Source: Microbacterium sp. EYE_78
Lineage (GTDB): Bacteria; Actinomycetota; Actinomycetes; Actinomycetales; Microbacteriaceae
Assembly: GCF_023149035.1 (NCBI RefSeq)
Contig: NZ_JAHXMY010000001.1
Span: 930,001 to 994,000, forward strand
Direction of reading: 5' to 3'
Length of the DNA stretch: 64,000 nucleotides
Shown here one piece after another: positions 51,118 to 59,635 of the stretch; positions within the stretch are counted from its first letter, which is position 1, and each line of letters starts with the position of its first letter. The translations under genes were made by a program, and so were the position numbers. The notes below the pieces were generated by a model, which had not been told where the DNA came from, searched no databases, and worked only from the letters and a program-made list of their open reading frames with translations.

Positions 51118-52146
51118 ATGACCTCCCGTGTGCCCGCCCTCCTCGCCCTGACGGCCGGGTCCGTCCTCGTCCTCGCCGGCTGCGCGACGGCGACCGGGGC
51201 AGCCTCGACGAGCGGCGACGACCGCCTGCAGGTCGTCGCCTCGACCAATGTCTACGGCTCGCTCGCCGCCGCGGTGGGCGGCGACGACGTCGAGGTCACC
51301 TCGATCATCGACTCGCTCTCGCAGGACCCGCACTCCTACGAGGCGTCGGCCCGCGACCAGCTGACCGTCTCGCAGGCAGACCTCGTCATCGAGAACGGCG
51401 GCGGGTACGACTCCTTCCTCGACGGCCTCGTCGACGCGACCGGGACCGACGCTCCGGTGCTCACCGCCGTCGAGTTCTCGCACGACTTCCCCGGCAACGA
51501 GGGCCACGCCGGGGACGAGCACGCCGAGGAGGATCACGCCGAGGGCGAGGACCACGCCGAGGAGGATCACGCCGAGGGCGAGGACCACGCGCACGAGGAG
51601 GCGGGTCACGACCACATCGAGGGCTTCAACGAGCACATCTGGTACGACCCGCACACCGTCGAGCACCTGGTCGAGGACATCGCCCACGAGCTGAGCGAGT
51701 TGGATGCCGCGAACGCCGAGACCTACGAGGCCAACGCGAAGACCCTGATCGATGACATCGCGGGGCTCGAGGCATCCCTCGAGGACATCAAGACCGGCCA
51801 CGCCGGCGAGAAGATCTTCGTGACCGAGCCGGTGCCGCTCTACCTGACGGCAGCCGCAGGGCTCGAGAACGCGACGCCCGAGGCCTTCAGCGAGGCCGTC
51901 GAAGAGGGTCAGGACGTGCCGCCGGCGACGTTGCTCGAGGCGACGAAGATCCTCGACTCGGGCGAGGTCCGGACGGTCATCGTCAACGCGCAAACCGGCG
52001 GCGCCGAGACCACCGAGGTGCAGAACCTGGCCGAGCAGAACGACATCCCGGTCCTCGAGTTCACCGAGCTCCTGCCCGACGGCCTCACCTACGTCGAGTG
52101 GATGCAGCAGAACATCGACGAGCTGGCCGGTAGCCTGACTCGGTGA
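51118..52146 (+). CDS. znuA: Zinc ABC transporter substrate-binding lipoprotein
   Basis: A 342-residue metal-binding protein of the ZnuA/TroA fold: lipobox LVLAGC (Cys22), metal-binding His in QDPHSYE (about 75), a His/Asp/Glu-rich loop at about 125-170 with two 11-residue repeats (AEEDHAEGEDH), then IWYDPHTVEHL and a late Glu/Asp site. The His-rich loop marks zinc specificity. Its stop overlaps the ATPase start by 4 nt. Confidence 0.93.
   Translation: MTSRVPALLALTAGSVLVLAGCATATGAASTSGDDRLQVVASTNVYGSLAAAVGGDDVEVTSIIDSLSQDPHSYEASARDQLTVSQADLVIENGGGYDSFLDGLVDATGTDAPVLTAVEFSHDFPGNEGHAGDEHAEEDHAEGEDHAEEDHAEGEDHAHEEAGHDHIEGFNEHIWYDPHTVEHLVEDIAHELSELDAANAETYEANAKTLIDDIAGLEASLEDIKTGHAGEKIFVTEPVPLYLTAAAGLENATPEAFSEAVEEGQDVPPATLLEATKILDSGEVRTVIVNAQTGGAETTEVQNLAEQNDIPVLEFTELLPDGLTYVEWMQQNIDELAGSLTR
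51523..51588 (+). repeat. 33-bp tandem duplication in the znuA His-rich loop
   Basis: Two in-frame 33-bp units (51523-51555, 51556-51588), each coding AEEDHAEGEDH. The copies are identical, suggesting recent slippage; unit number may vary between strains. Confidence 0.85.
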
Positions 52147-52955
52147 CCCGGCCCGACGTCCCGCCCCTGCAGATCAGGGGTGCAGCGCTCCGCCGTGGCG
52201 GGCGCGAGCTGTGGAGCGGGCTCGACCTGGACGTGCAGCCGGGCGAGCTCATCGCGGTCCTCGGGCCGAGCGGCTCGGGGAAGACGACGCTGCTCCGCGC
52301 CATCCTCGGGCTCGAGCACCTCAGCGAGGGGTCGATCTTGGTCGCGGGCGCGCCGGTCCGGCGGGCCGGAAACCGCGGGGTCGGCTATCTGCCGCAGACC
52401 CGACCGTTGCCTCGAGACACCGCGCTCCGGGGCCGCGACCTCGTCGCCCTGGGTGTCAGCGGGCACCGGTTCGGTCCGCCGATCCCGCGCCGCAAGGATC
52501 GCGAGCGCGTCGACGAGCTCATCGCGGCGGTCGGCGCAGAAGCATTCGCGGACCAGCCCGTGGGCATCCTGTCCGGCGGTGAACAGCAGCGTCTGCGCGT
52601 CGGTCAGGCACTCGCCGACGACCCTCGCCTGCTGCTGTGCGACGAGCCGCTCACGAGCCTCGATCTCGCCAACCAGCAGGCCGTCGTGAAGCTCATCGAC
52701 GAGCACCGCCGCGGCGGCGCCGCCGTGCTCCTCGTCACCCACGACATCAATCCGCTCCTCGGCAAGGTCGACCGCATCCTCTACATCGCGAACGGCCGCT
52801 TCACCCTCGGCAAGCCGAAGGACGTCCTCACCTCTCCGGTGCTCACCGATCTGTACGGCGCCCCGGTCTTCGTGCTCCGCGCGGGTGACCGCCTCGTCGT
52901 CGTGGGGGCGCCGGACGCGGAGGCATCCCACCACCATCACGAGGACCACGCATGA
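52143..52955 (+). CDS. znuC: Zinc ABC transporter ATPase
   Basis: A 270-residue ATPase with Walker A GPSGSGKTT, Q loop LPQTRP, signature LSGGEQQRLRVGQAL, Walker B LLLCDEP and H-loop VTHDIN. The C terminus ends in a His cluster (SHHHHEDHA) that may bind zinc. The GTG at 52143 overlaps znuA, and the stop overlaps znuB by 4 nt. Confidence 0.94.
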   Translation: MTRPDVPPLQIRGAALRRGGRELWSGLDLDVQPGELIAVLGPSGSGKTTLLRAILGLEHLSEGSILVAGAPVRRAGNRGVGYLPQTRPLPRDTALRGRDLVALGVSGHRFGPPIPRRKDRERVDELIAAVGAEAFADQPVGILSGGEQQRLRVGQALADDPRLLLCDEPLTSLDLANQQAVVKLIDEHRRGGAAVLLVTHDINPLLGKVDRILYIANGRFTLGKPKDVLTSPVLTDLYGAPVFVLRAGDRLVVVGAPDAEASHHHHEDHA

Positions 52956-53869
52956 ACTGGGACGACGTCGCCGACGCCATGTTCGGCGGGATGCCGGTCT
53001 ACGGCGAGATCCTCGTTCTCGTGCAGAACTCGGTGTGGGCGGGTGCCGTGCTCGGCCTCGTCGGCGGGCTCATCGGCGTCTTCGTCCTGCAGCGGGACAT
53101 GGCGTTCGCGGTCCACGGCATCAGCGAGCTCTCGTTCGCCGGGGCCGCTGCGGCGCTCCTCATCGGTGCCGACGTCGTGACGGGGTCGATCGTCGGCTCG
53201 ATCGTCGCCGCCGCGCTGATCGGGTGGCTCGGCTCTCGCGCGCGCGACCGCAACTCGATCATCGGCGTGCTCATGCCGTTCGGTCTGGGACTCGGCATCC
53301 TGTTCCTGGCGCTCTACGACGGACGCAGCGCCAACCGGTTCAGCCTGCTGACCGGGCAGATCGTGTCGGTGCAGTCCGGCCAGCTCACCTGGCTGATCGT
53401 GATCGCGGCGATCGTGCTCGTCGCGCTGCTGCTGATCTGGCGACCGCTGCGCTTCGACTCGCTCGATCCGCAGTCCGCCGCCGCGCGGGGCGTGCCGACC
53501 GTCGGCGTCTCGCTCGCGTTCATGCTGCTCTTGGGGCTCACCGTGGCGGTCGCCGTCCACATCATCGGCGCGCTGCTGGTCATGGCGCTGCTGGTCACCC
53601 CGGCTGCTGCGGCGGTCCGGGTCGCGACCGGTCCGGTGGCGGTGCCGCTGCTCGCGGCGGGCTTCGGATTCGTGTCGGCCGTCGGCGGCATCCTGCTCGC
53701 CGTCGCAGGCACGCTCCCCGTCAGCCCGTACATCACCACCATCTCGTTCGCGATCTACCTCGTCTGCCGCATCGTCGGCTCACGGCGGGGTCGCGTGCAG
53801 CGGGCGGATGCCCCCGGTCGCCGCGTCCGCCCCGGCGGCGCCCAGCGCGCGGCCAACCTGCACGGGTAA
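52952..53869 (+). CDS. znuB: Zinc ABC transporter permease
   Basis: A 305-residue permease of the ABC-3 family with eight to nine hydrophobic segments (VWAGAVLGLVGGLIGVFVLQRDMAFAVHGISEL, GALLVMALLVTPAAAA). It completes the ZnuACB importer. A cytoplasmic Arg-rich tail of about 30 residues follows the last helix. Its TAA stop forms part of the -10 hexamer of zur. Confidence 0.93.
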   Translation: MNWDDVADAMFGGMPVYGEILVLVQNSVWAGAVLGLVGGLIGVFVLQRDMAFAVHGISELSFAGAAAALLIGADVVTGSIVGSIVAAALIGWLGSRARDRNSIIGVLMPFGLGLGILFLALYDGRSANRFSLLTGQIVSVQSGQLTWLIVIAAIVLVALLLIWRPLRFDSLDPQSAAARGVPTVGVSLAFMLLLGLTVAVAVHIIGALLVMALLVTPAAAAVRVATGPVAVPLLAAGFGFVSAVGGILLAVAGTLPVSPYITTISFAIYLVCRIVGSRRGRVQRADAPGRRVRPGGAQRAANLHG

Positions 53870-53879
53870 CATCCCGGTC

Positions 53880-54296
53880 ATGGCCCAGCGCAACACCTGG
53901 CAGCGCGAGCGCGTCCGCTCGGCGCTGTCCGACGCCCCCGGGTTCGTCAGCGCCCAGGATCTGCATGCGGCGCTGCGCGACGAGAACACCGGCATCGGCC
54001 TGGCGACCGTCTACCGCGCGCTCGCGACGCTCGCCGCCTCCGGCGAGGCCGACCAACTGCAGTCGCCCGAGGGCGAGGCCATCTATCGGGCCTGCGCCAG
54101 CACCGGCCACCACCACCACCTCATCTGCCGGGTGTGCGGCAAGGCCGTCGAGATCCAGGCCGACGAGGTCGAGACGTGGGCGCAGCGCACCGCGGCGTCG
54201 CACGGCTTCACCCAGGCCGAGCACGTCGTCGACATCTTCGGCACCTGCGCCGAGTGCACCGCCGTGCAGGCGGCCGCCGGGGCCCGTGCGGACTGA
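53880..54296 (+). CDS. zur: Fur family regulator, probably Zur
   Basis: A 138-residue metalloregulator: winged helix (SAQDLHAALRDENTGIGLATVYRALATL), a dimer domain with HHHHLICRVCG (regulatory His and first Cys pair) and the second structural Cys pair CAEC near the end. Position directly after znuACB and the Zur box at znuA make Zur the best call over Fur. TAACAT ends 7 nt before the ATG at 53880; the gene can thus be expressed apart from znu. Confidence 0.92.
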   Translation: MAQRNTWQRERVRSALSDAPGFVSAQDLHAALRDENTGIGLATVYRALATLAASGEADQLQSPEGEAIYRACASTGHHHHLICRVCGKAVEIQADEVETWAQRTAASHGFTQAEHVVDIFGTCAECTAVQAAAGARAD

Positions 54297-55317
54297 GGTC
54301 CGCCCCGCGGCATCCCGCCCCGCGTCGACCCCCGAGCGGGGGTCGACGCTCCGTGCGACCGTCGCCCTCGCGATCGCGGCGCTCGCCGCGCTCGCGCTCG
54401 TCGGTGTCGCCGTCTGGAGCCCGTCGCCCGAACTGCCGACGCGTGCACAGGACGGGCTGACCCTCTCGCTGAGCGTGCTCATCGAGTCGCTGCCGTTCGT
54501 CGTGCTCGGGGTCGTGCTGTCGATCGTCGTGCAGGTGTGGGTGCCGCCGGGGGTCATCGAACGCTGGATGCCGCGGAACGCCTGGGCCCGCCGCGCGGTC
54601 CTGTCGTTGCTCGGCATGCTGATTCCGGTGTGCGAGTGCGGCAACGTCCCGTTCGCGCGGGGCCTCATGATGCGCGGCTTCTCGGTCGCCGAGACGATGA
54701 CCTTCCTCATCGCGGCACCGATCGTGAACCCGATCGTGATCATCACGACGCACCAGGCGTTCGGCTTCGACGACGGCGTCCTCGTCGCCCGGCTGCTCGG
54801 CGGCTACCTCATCGCCAACGTCATCGGGTGGCTGTACAGCCGGCATCCCGACCCCGATTCCCTGCTCACGGACCGGTTCCGCGACGCGTGTCTCGCCGAG
54901 CAGGGCGCGAGCGGCGGCAAGGGGCGCCGGAGCCTCGCGCAGTTCGTCGTCGAGCTGCGGGCCGTCATGCCGGCGCTCGTCATCGGGTCGGCGCTCGCGG
55001 GCGCCGTGCAGGTGCTCATCCCGCGCGACGTGCTCCTGTCGATCGGCTCGAACCCGGCGCTGTCGATCGCGGCGATGATCCTGCTGGCGATGGTGGTCGC
55101 GATCTGCTCGAACGTCGACGCGTTCTTCGCACTGTCGTTCGCCTCGACGTTCACGCCGGGCGCGATCGTGGCGTTCCTGCTCGTGGGGCCGCTCGTCGAC
55201 GTCAAGATGCTCGCGCTCCTGCGCACGACGTTCCGCACGCGGGTGCTGGGGGTGCTGGTGGTCGCCGTGATCCTCGCGGCCGCCGCGATCGGCGGGGTGG
55301 TGAACCTCCTTGCGTGA
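54286..55317 (+). CDS. PF03773 (DUF318) permease
   Basis: A 343-residue protein with about eight membrane helices, of the ArsP/DUF318 permease family. Signature PVCECGNVPFARGLMMRG (Cys-x-Cys-Gly) follows helix 3, with IAAPIVNPIV after it, and AICSNVDAFFALSFAS in the second half. Genes of this type paired with a TIGR03943 protein occur in metal-homeostasis clusters (for example ycgR-ycgQ of Bacillus); substrate unproven. The GTG at 54286 overlaps zur by 11 bp. Confidence 0.83.
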   Translation: MRTEVRPAASRPASTPERGSTLRATVALAIAALAALALVGVAVWSPSPELPTRAQDGLTLSLSVLIESLPFVVLGVVLSIVVQVWVPPGVIERWMPRNAWARRAVLSLLGMLIPVCECGNVPFARGLMMRGFSVAETMTFLIAAPIVNPIVIITTHQAFGFDDGVLVARLLGGYLIANVIGWLYSRHPDPDSLLTDRFRDACLAEQGASGGKGRRSLAQFVVELRAVMPALVIGSALAGAVQVLIPRDVLLSIGSNPALSIAAMILLAMVVAICSNVDAFFALSFASTFTPGAIVAFLLVGPLVDVKMLALLRTTFRTRVLGVLVVAVILAAAAIGGVVNLLA

Positions 55318-56197
55318 CACCGTCTGGTTCCGGATGCTGGGCGTCGGTGCGGCATCCCTCATCGCCGCCGTGACCGTCGCCCTCGCCGTCACCGGCCGAC
55401 TCGGCCTCTACATCAACCCCGACTCCGCGTGGTTCGCCGTCTCGATGGCCGTGCTCGCGCTGGCGGGGTCCGTCGCGAGCGTGCTGCTGCCGCTCGGCGC
55501 GGCCGAGGACCACGGGCACGACCACGGCGACGATCACGCGTCTGCGCCGGTGTCGCGGATTCGGAGATCGTCGCCGGATCCGGACCGGAACGCGCTGTCT
55601 GATCCGAATCCGTCGCACATCTCCGAATCCGGTGCGGATGCCGGGGCCCACGACGCCCACGCCCACCACGCCCACCCCCACCACGCTCCCCGCCCGCGCC
55701 GCCAGCTCGTCGGCGCGATCGCGACCGTCGCGGGCGGCGCGCTCGCGCTGGGTGTGGCGGGGACGATGCTCGTCACGCCGCCGGCGACCCTCTCGGCCGA
55801 GCTCGCCATGTCGCGCGACACGGGTGCGGCGCCGCTGTTCCAGGGCGCCGACACGGTCGCGCTCGCCATCACCGGCGACACCGGGTCGTTCGGCATCGGC
55901 GACTGGGCGAGCGTGTTCGCGACCGCGACCGACCCCGAGGCGTTCGACGGCACCGAGATCGAGCTCACCGGGTTCGTCGCGCCAGGGGAGTCGGGCTTCG
56001 ACCTCACCCGGCTGATCATCACGCACTGCGTGATCGACGCGCAGCCGGCCAGCCTCCCGGTGCAGACCGACGACATCCCCGACGGCGGGCAGTGGGTCAC
56101 CGTGACCGGCACCATCCGGGACGTCGGGGGCGACCTGCGCGTCGAGGCGGCCACGGTCGAGCAGATCGACGAGCCCGAGGACCCGTATGAGTTCTGA
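55310..56197 (+). CDS. TIGR03943 (DUF1980) family protein with repeat-derived linker
   Basis: A 295-residue protein: two N-terminal helices (LGLYINPDSAWFAVSMAVL), a linker (about 70-125) with His clusters (DHGHDHGDDH, AHAHHAHPHH), a third helix, and the extracellular domain with GTEIELTGFVAP and ITHCVIDAQP (conserved Cys). It starts at a TTG overlapping the permease stop by 8 bp; an ATG at 55334 is an alternative. Residues about 83-108 are encoded by a 76-bp palindromic repeat. A zinc-related role with the permease is inferred. Confidence 0.82.
   Translation: MRDTVWFRMLGVGAASLIAAVTVALAVTGRLGLYINPDSAWFAVSMAVLALAGSVASVLLPLGAAEDHGHDHGDDHASAPVSRIRRSSPDPDRNALSDPNPSHISESGADAGAHDAHAHHAHPHHAPRPRRQLVGAIATVAGGALALGVAGTMLVTPPATLSAELAMSRDTGAAPLFQGADTVALAITGDTGSFGIGDWASVFATATDPEAFDGTEIELTGFVAPGESGFDLTRLIITHCVIDAQPASLPVQTDDIPDGGQWVTVTGTIRDVGGDLRVEAATVEQIDEPEDPYEF
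55556..55631. repeat. 76-bp palindromic repeat, family A copy 2 (inside a gene)
   Basis: Perfect 13-bp ends, CGGATTCGGAGAT (55556-55568) and ATCTCCGAATCCG (55619-55631), with a partly symmetric interior. It matches 7658-7733 in length and layout. It lies within the linker of the TIGR03943 gene and is read as Ser/Asp/Pro/Arg-rich residues between two His clusters. Confidence 0.75.
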
Positions 56198-57575
56198 CGA
56201 CCGCCGGGCCCGCCGCCGCAAGCGACAGGCCCGCGGATTCTCGCTGCGCCTGGTGGCGGTCGTCGCCGTGCTGGCCGTCATCGCCGCCGTCGCCGCGATC
56301 GTCACGACGCTGCAGGGACCGCGGGTCACGTCCGTCGAGTCCGACCCGTCTGCGGCCGTCACGTCCGCGGGCGCGCGGGTCATCTTCGAGACCACCCAGT
56401 CGCTGCAGGAGGTGGATGCCTCGCAGGTCACCGTGACACCGGCGGCATCCTTCACCGTCGACACCTCGGGACGCAGCGTCGGCATCCGCTTCACCGATCC
56501 GCTCTGGGACGAGACGACCTACGCCGTCCGGATCGACGGCGTGACCGGTGTCGGGGGAGGCCCGGCATCCGTAATCGACGAGGAGTTCACGACCCCGCGG
56601 CTGCACGGCTACGTGCTGCAGCGGGGGGAGGACGACGACACCGTCTTCCGCGTCGACCTGGCCGGCGACGCCGAGCCCGTCTTCACGCACCCGCACATCG
56701 AGGACTTCCGCGCCACCGCGGGGCACCTGGTGATCTCGACGCTCGAGGACGACGTGTCGCACCTGGTCGTGACCCGCACAGACGGGTCCGCACCGCGCGA
56801 ACTCGCCCTCCCCGGCGAGGGGCTCGTCACGAACCTGCAGAGCGCCGAGCGAGGCAACACGATCGGGTACACCTTCACGGATGCCGACATCTCCGCCGAC
56901 GGCGGCCGCGAGAGCCTGCTGTTCACCGGGTCGACCGCCGACCCCCACGCGGACCCGGTCGAGGTCGCGCGCACCGGCGGTGACGCACGGGTCGAGGATT
57001 GGTGGTTCGTGCCGGGGACCGACAGCATCCTCATGCTCACCTTCGACGGCGCCCTCAGCCTCATCGCGGCAGACGGCTCCGACCCGGTCGAGCTCGGCAA
57101 CGCGACCGGCATCGACGACATCGCCGGCACCACGGCGTTCATCGAGCGCGTCGACGGCCCGGCGGTCGTCGACCTCACCACGGGCGAGGAATCCGCCCTG
57201 CCGCCCACCGACGAAGCGCTCGGCCAGACCGGCGAGATCCTCGCGCTCGCCGACGGGTCGACCCTTCGGGCGCTGACGCCCCTCGACGGGCTGACCCCGC
57301 TGTCCACGACGCTGACGCAGGTGGATGCCGACGGTCGGGCCACACCCATCGCCGAGATCGCGCCGACCGACGGCCTGCTGCAGACGTGCGTGTCGCCGAG
57401 CGGCCGGTACGCAGCGGTGACCGTCGCACCCGACGTCGTGTCGAACACGTACGACGGCTACCTGCTCCCGCTGCCCGAGCAGATCGAGACGCGGATCTAC
57501 ACCCTCGACGGCTCGGAGGTCGTCGCGATCCGCGGCTTCGATCTGTCGTGGTGCCGCCGGGGGCCGAGCCTGTGA
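56187..57575 (+). CDS. Membrane-anchored Ig-like/propeller protein
   Basis: A 462-residue protein with a short Arg-rich cytoplasmic end, one membrane helix (about 20-43), a Big_5/SbsA-like Ig domain (about 48-130; VTSVESDP, VTVTPAASFTVD, YAVRIDGV), and a six- or seven-bladed propeller of WD40/TolB-like repeats (FRVDLAGDAEPVFTH, LVVTRTDGSAPREL, LSLIAADGSDPVEL). It is surface-exposed, with unknown ligand. It overlaps the genes on both sides by 4-11 nt, so it belongs to the zur-downstream operon. Confidence 0.7.
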   Translation: MSSDDRRARRRKRQARGFSLRLVAVVAVLAVIAAVAAIVTTLQGPRVTSVESDPSAAVTSAGARVIFETTQSLQEVDASQVTVTPAASFTVDTSGRSVGIRFTDPLWDETTYAVRIDGVTGVGGGPASVIDEEFTTPRLHGYVLQRGEDDDTVFRVDLAGDAEPVFTHPHIEDFRATAGHLVISTLEDDVSHLVVTRTDGSAPRELALPGEGLVTNLQSAERGNTIGYTFTDADISADGGRESLLFTGSTADPHADPVEVARTGGDARVEDWWFVPGTDSILMLTFDGALSLIAADGSDPVELGNATGIDDIAGTTAFIERVDGPAVVDLTTGEESALPPTDEALGQTGEILALADGSTLRALTPLDGLTPLSTTLTQVDADGRATPIAEIAPTDGLLQTCVSPSGRYAAVTVAPDVVSNTYDGYLLPLPEQIETRIYTLDGSEVVAIRGFDLSWCRRGPSL

Positions 57576-58237
57576 CGGGCCTCGTGCCGGCGACGCGCGA
57601 GGCGCTGGCCGGTCTGCCCGCCGAGGTCGCGCCGCGCCTGCTGGGCGGCGTGCTGCGCGTCGAGGTGGGCGGCGATGTCGTCGCGGTGCGGCTCACCGAG
57701 GTCGAGGCGTACCACGGCCGCGGCACGGGACCGGTGCCCGACCCTGGATCGCACGCGCGGATGGGCCCGACCGCCCGCAACGCGACGATGTGGGGCGAAC
57801 CCGGACATCTGTACGTGTACCTCAGTCACGGCATCCATTCGTGCGTCAACGTCGTGTGCGGCCCCGACGGGGTCGCGGGCGGAATCCTGCTGCGCGGCGC
57901 CGAGGTGATCGAAGGGCAGGATGCCGCGCACGCCCGCCGGCCCGCGGCGCGACTCGCGCGTGATCTGGCCCGAGGGCCGGGGCGCCTGGGTGACGCGGTG
58001 GGGCTGCGGCATCCGGTCCACGACGGCATCGACGCCGTGACGGGGGACGAGCGCGCCGGCGCGATCGCGCGACTGCACCTGCCCGCCTCGCCGCTCGTCG
58101 GTGTCGAGGCGGGGCCGCGCGTCGGTGTCGCGGGGGTGGCCGGTACGGATGCCTTCCCGTGGCGGTTCTGGATCGCTGGCGACCCGACGGTGTCGGCCTT
58201 CCGCTGGGGCCGCGGCGCGCGCGAGGCCGCGCGCTGA
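57572..58237 (+). CDS. 3-methyladenine DNA glycosylase (AAG type)
   Basis: A 221-residue Mpg/AAG family base-excision enzyme. LTEVEAYHG carries the catalytic Glu; GPTARNATMWGEPGHLYVYLSHGIHSC is the substrate-pocket signature; GDAVGL and the final WRFWIAGDPTVS are typical. It excises alkylated purines. The GTG overlaps the propeller gene by 4 nt, an unusual partner for a repair enzyme that may simply reflect read-through transcription. Confidence 0.92.
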   Translation: MTGLVPATREALAGLPAEVAPRLLGGVLRVEVGGDVVAVRLTEVEAYHGRGTGPVPDPGSHARMGPTARNATMWGEPGHLYVYLSHGIHSCVNVVCGPDGVAGGILLRGAEVIEGQDAAHARRPAARLARDLARGPGRLGDAVGLRHPVHDGIDAVTGDERAGAIARLHLPASPLVGVEAGPRVGVAGVAGTDAFPWRFWIAGDPTVSAFRWGRGAREAAR

Positions 58238-58255
58238 CGCGGGGCTTCGCGAAGG

Positions 58256-58331
58256 CTTCGCGAGGAGATGACGGTTCCCGAGGGTCGGATGCCGTGGTTC
58301 GCTCCTCGCGACGCGGCATCCCCTCGCGAAC
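58256..58331. repeat. 76-bp palindromic repeat, family B copy 2
   Basis: Begins CTTCGCGAGGAGATGACG and ends GCATCCCCTCGCGAA. It matches the minus-strand reading of 42177-42252 at 28 of the first 29 bases and near its end, while the middle differs. It lies 18 bp after the glycosylase stop and is preceded by a partial unit (GGCTTCGCGAA). Confidence 0.8.
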
Positions 58332-58412
58332 GCACGGGAACACCCGCGCATGCCCTGACGTTCAGGACGGGGTGGGATGCCGCATCCCGCCCGACCCCGT
58401 GAGGTGATCCCC

Positions 58413-59051
58413 ATGACCGACGCTCCGATCGACGCCGCCGCCCGGCTCGAGGCCGCCCTCGCGTCGCTCGATCCGTCGTCGCGCGTGCAGGCCGCCATGA
58501 CGGCGGGGACGCACCCGCGGTCGGAGTACATCCCGGTGCTCGTGGCGCAGTGCCGGATCGAGCCGCAGTTCCTGGTTCGCGAGATGCTCACGTGGGCGCT
58601 GACCCGACATGACGCCGACGAGGTGCTCGACCTGCTGATCGGAGAGCTCCGCTCCCGCGGCGCGCAGGTGCGTGCGCAGGCGCTGCACACGATGTCGAAG
58701 ATCGGCGGCTCGCGCGTTTGGCCGACGGTCACGACCGAGCTGTTGACGGATGCCGACGACACCGTCGCGCGCACCGCGTGGCGCACCGCGGCGCGGCATG
58801 TGCCGGCAGTCGAGGCATCCGCTCTGGCCGATGTCCTGGCGACGCAGTTCGCACGCGGCGAGGACGACACCCGCCGGAGCCTCAGCGAGGCGTTCGCGAC
58901 GATCGGCGAGCCGGCACGCCCGCAGGTGGACTGGGCGCTCGCGACCGGCGGGCCGTACACGCGCGCGCACGCGGCGGTGACGGCGCACCTCATGGACGAC
59001 CCCGAGCTCACGTTCCCCGAGGCCGTCGCCGCGGTGGCCGAGTCGGCCTGA
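58413..59051 (+). CDS. HEAT repeat protein
   Basis: A 212-residue all-helical protein with four or five HEAT-like repeats, clearest at VLDLLIGELRSRGAQVRAQALHTMSKIG and TDADDTVARTAWRTAARHV. Such proteins are scaffolds; the partner is unknown. GAGGTGA precedes the ATG at 58413, about 180 bp after the glycosylase gene with the family B repeat between. Confidence 0.8.
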   Translation: MTDAPIDAAARLEAALASLDPSSRVQAAMTAGTHPRSEYIPVLVAQCRIEPQFLVREMLTWALTRHDADEVLDLLIGELRSRGAQVRAQALHTMSKIGGSRVWPTVTTELLTDADDTVARTAWRTAARHVPAVEASALADVLATQFARGEDDTRRSLSEAFATIGEPARPQVDWALATGGPYTRAHAAVTAHLMDDPELTFPEAVAAVAESA

Positions 59052-59076
59052 ATCAGGGCGACACGCCCGGCCGTGC

Positions 59077-59224
59077 TAGACTGACTCTTCGTCTGCGCGC
59101 ACTCCAGCACGCAGTTCGCATCCCACCTCCAGAAGACGGCTCTCGAGCTGTGTCCGGAAGCGGGGTGCAGACAAGGGATCTTGGGTGGGGCCGTCCGGCT
59201 TCACGGTACTAAGGAGACATCACC
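59077..59224 (+). promoter_or_regulatory. Promoter and long leader of rpmB-rpmG-rpsN
   Basis: TAGACT (59077-59082) is a good -10. It implies a leader of about 135 nt before rpmB, unlike the leaderless genes nearby. The leader holds GTCTGC near its start and GCAGAC about 80 nt later, and ends with AAGGAGA before the ATG. No Zur box is visible. It may carry autogenous control by a ribosomal protein. Confidence 0.5.
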
Positions 59225-59461
59225 ATGGCAGCAGTGTGCCAGGTGACTGGAGCAGTTCCCGGCTTCGGTCACAACATCTCGCACTCGCACCGCCGGACGA
59301 AGCGCCGCTTCGACCCGAACGTGCAGAAGAAGACCTATTTCGTTCCTTCGCTTGGTCGCAAGATCACGCTGAACGTCTCGGCCAAGGGCATCAAGGTCAT
59401 TGACGCCCGCGGCATCGAGTCGGTCGTGAAGGACCTCCTCGCGAAGGGTGTGAAGCTCTAA
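59225..59461 (+). CDS. rpmB: 50S ribosomal protein L28, zinc-free type
   Basis: A 78-residue L28: [29 protein letters not shown] at the N terminus, [15 protein letters not shown] at the C terminus. It has one Cys and no CxxC pairs, like E. coli L28 and mycobacterial RpmB2, so it needs no zinc. AAGGAGA lies upstream. TAATG overlap with rpmG. Confidence 0.96.
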   Translation: MAAVCQVTGAVPGFGHNISHSHRRTKRRFDPNVQKKTYFVPSLGRKITLNVSAKGIKVIDARGIESVVKDLLAKGVKL

Positions 59462-59631
59462 TGGCGAAGAAGGCTCAGGACGTCCGTCCGATCATCAAGC
59501 TGCGTTCGACCGCCGGCACGGGGTACACCTACGTGACGCGCAAGAACCGCCGCAACAACCCCGACCGCATCGTGCTCAAGAAGTACGACCCGGTGATCCG
59601 CAAGCACGTCGAATTCCGAGAGGAGCGCTGA
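59461..59631 (+). CDS. rpmG: 50S ribosomal protein L33, zinc-free type
   Basis: A 56-residue L33 ([37 protein letters not shown]) lacking the two CxxC pairs of the zinc form. It overlaps the rpmB stop by one base and is followed after 4 nt by rpsN, the order seen in mycobacterial Zur-controlled operons. Confidence 0.96.
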   Translation: MAKKAQDVRPIIKLRSTAGTGYTYVTRKNRRNNPDRIVLKKYDPVIRKHVEFREER

Positions 59632-59635
59632 TCGC

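Noticed and set aside
51525..51600. CRISPR-like repeats
   Set aside because: The repetition is an in-frame coding duplication in znuA without spacers; no cas genes are in the window.
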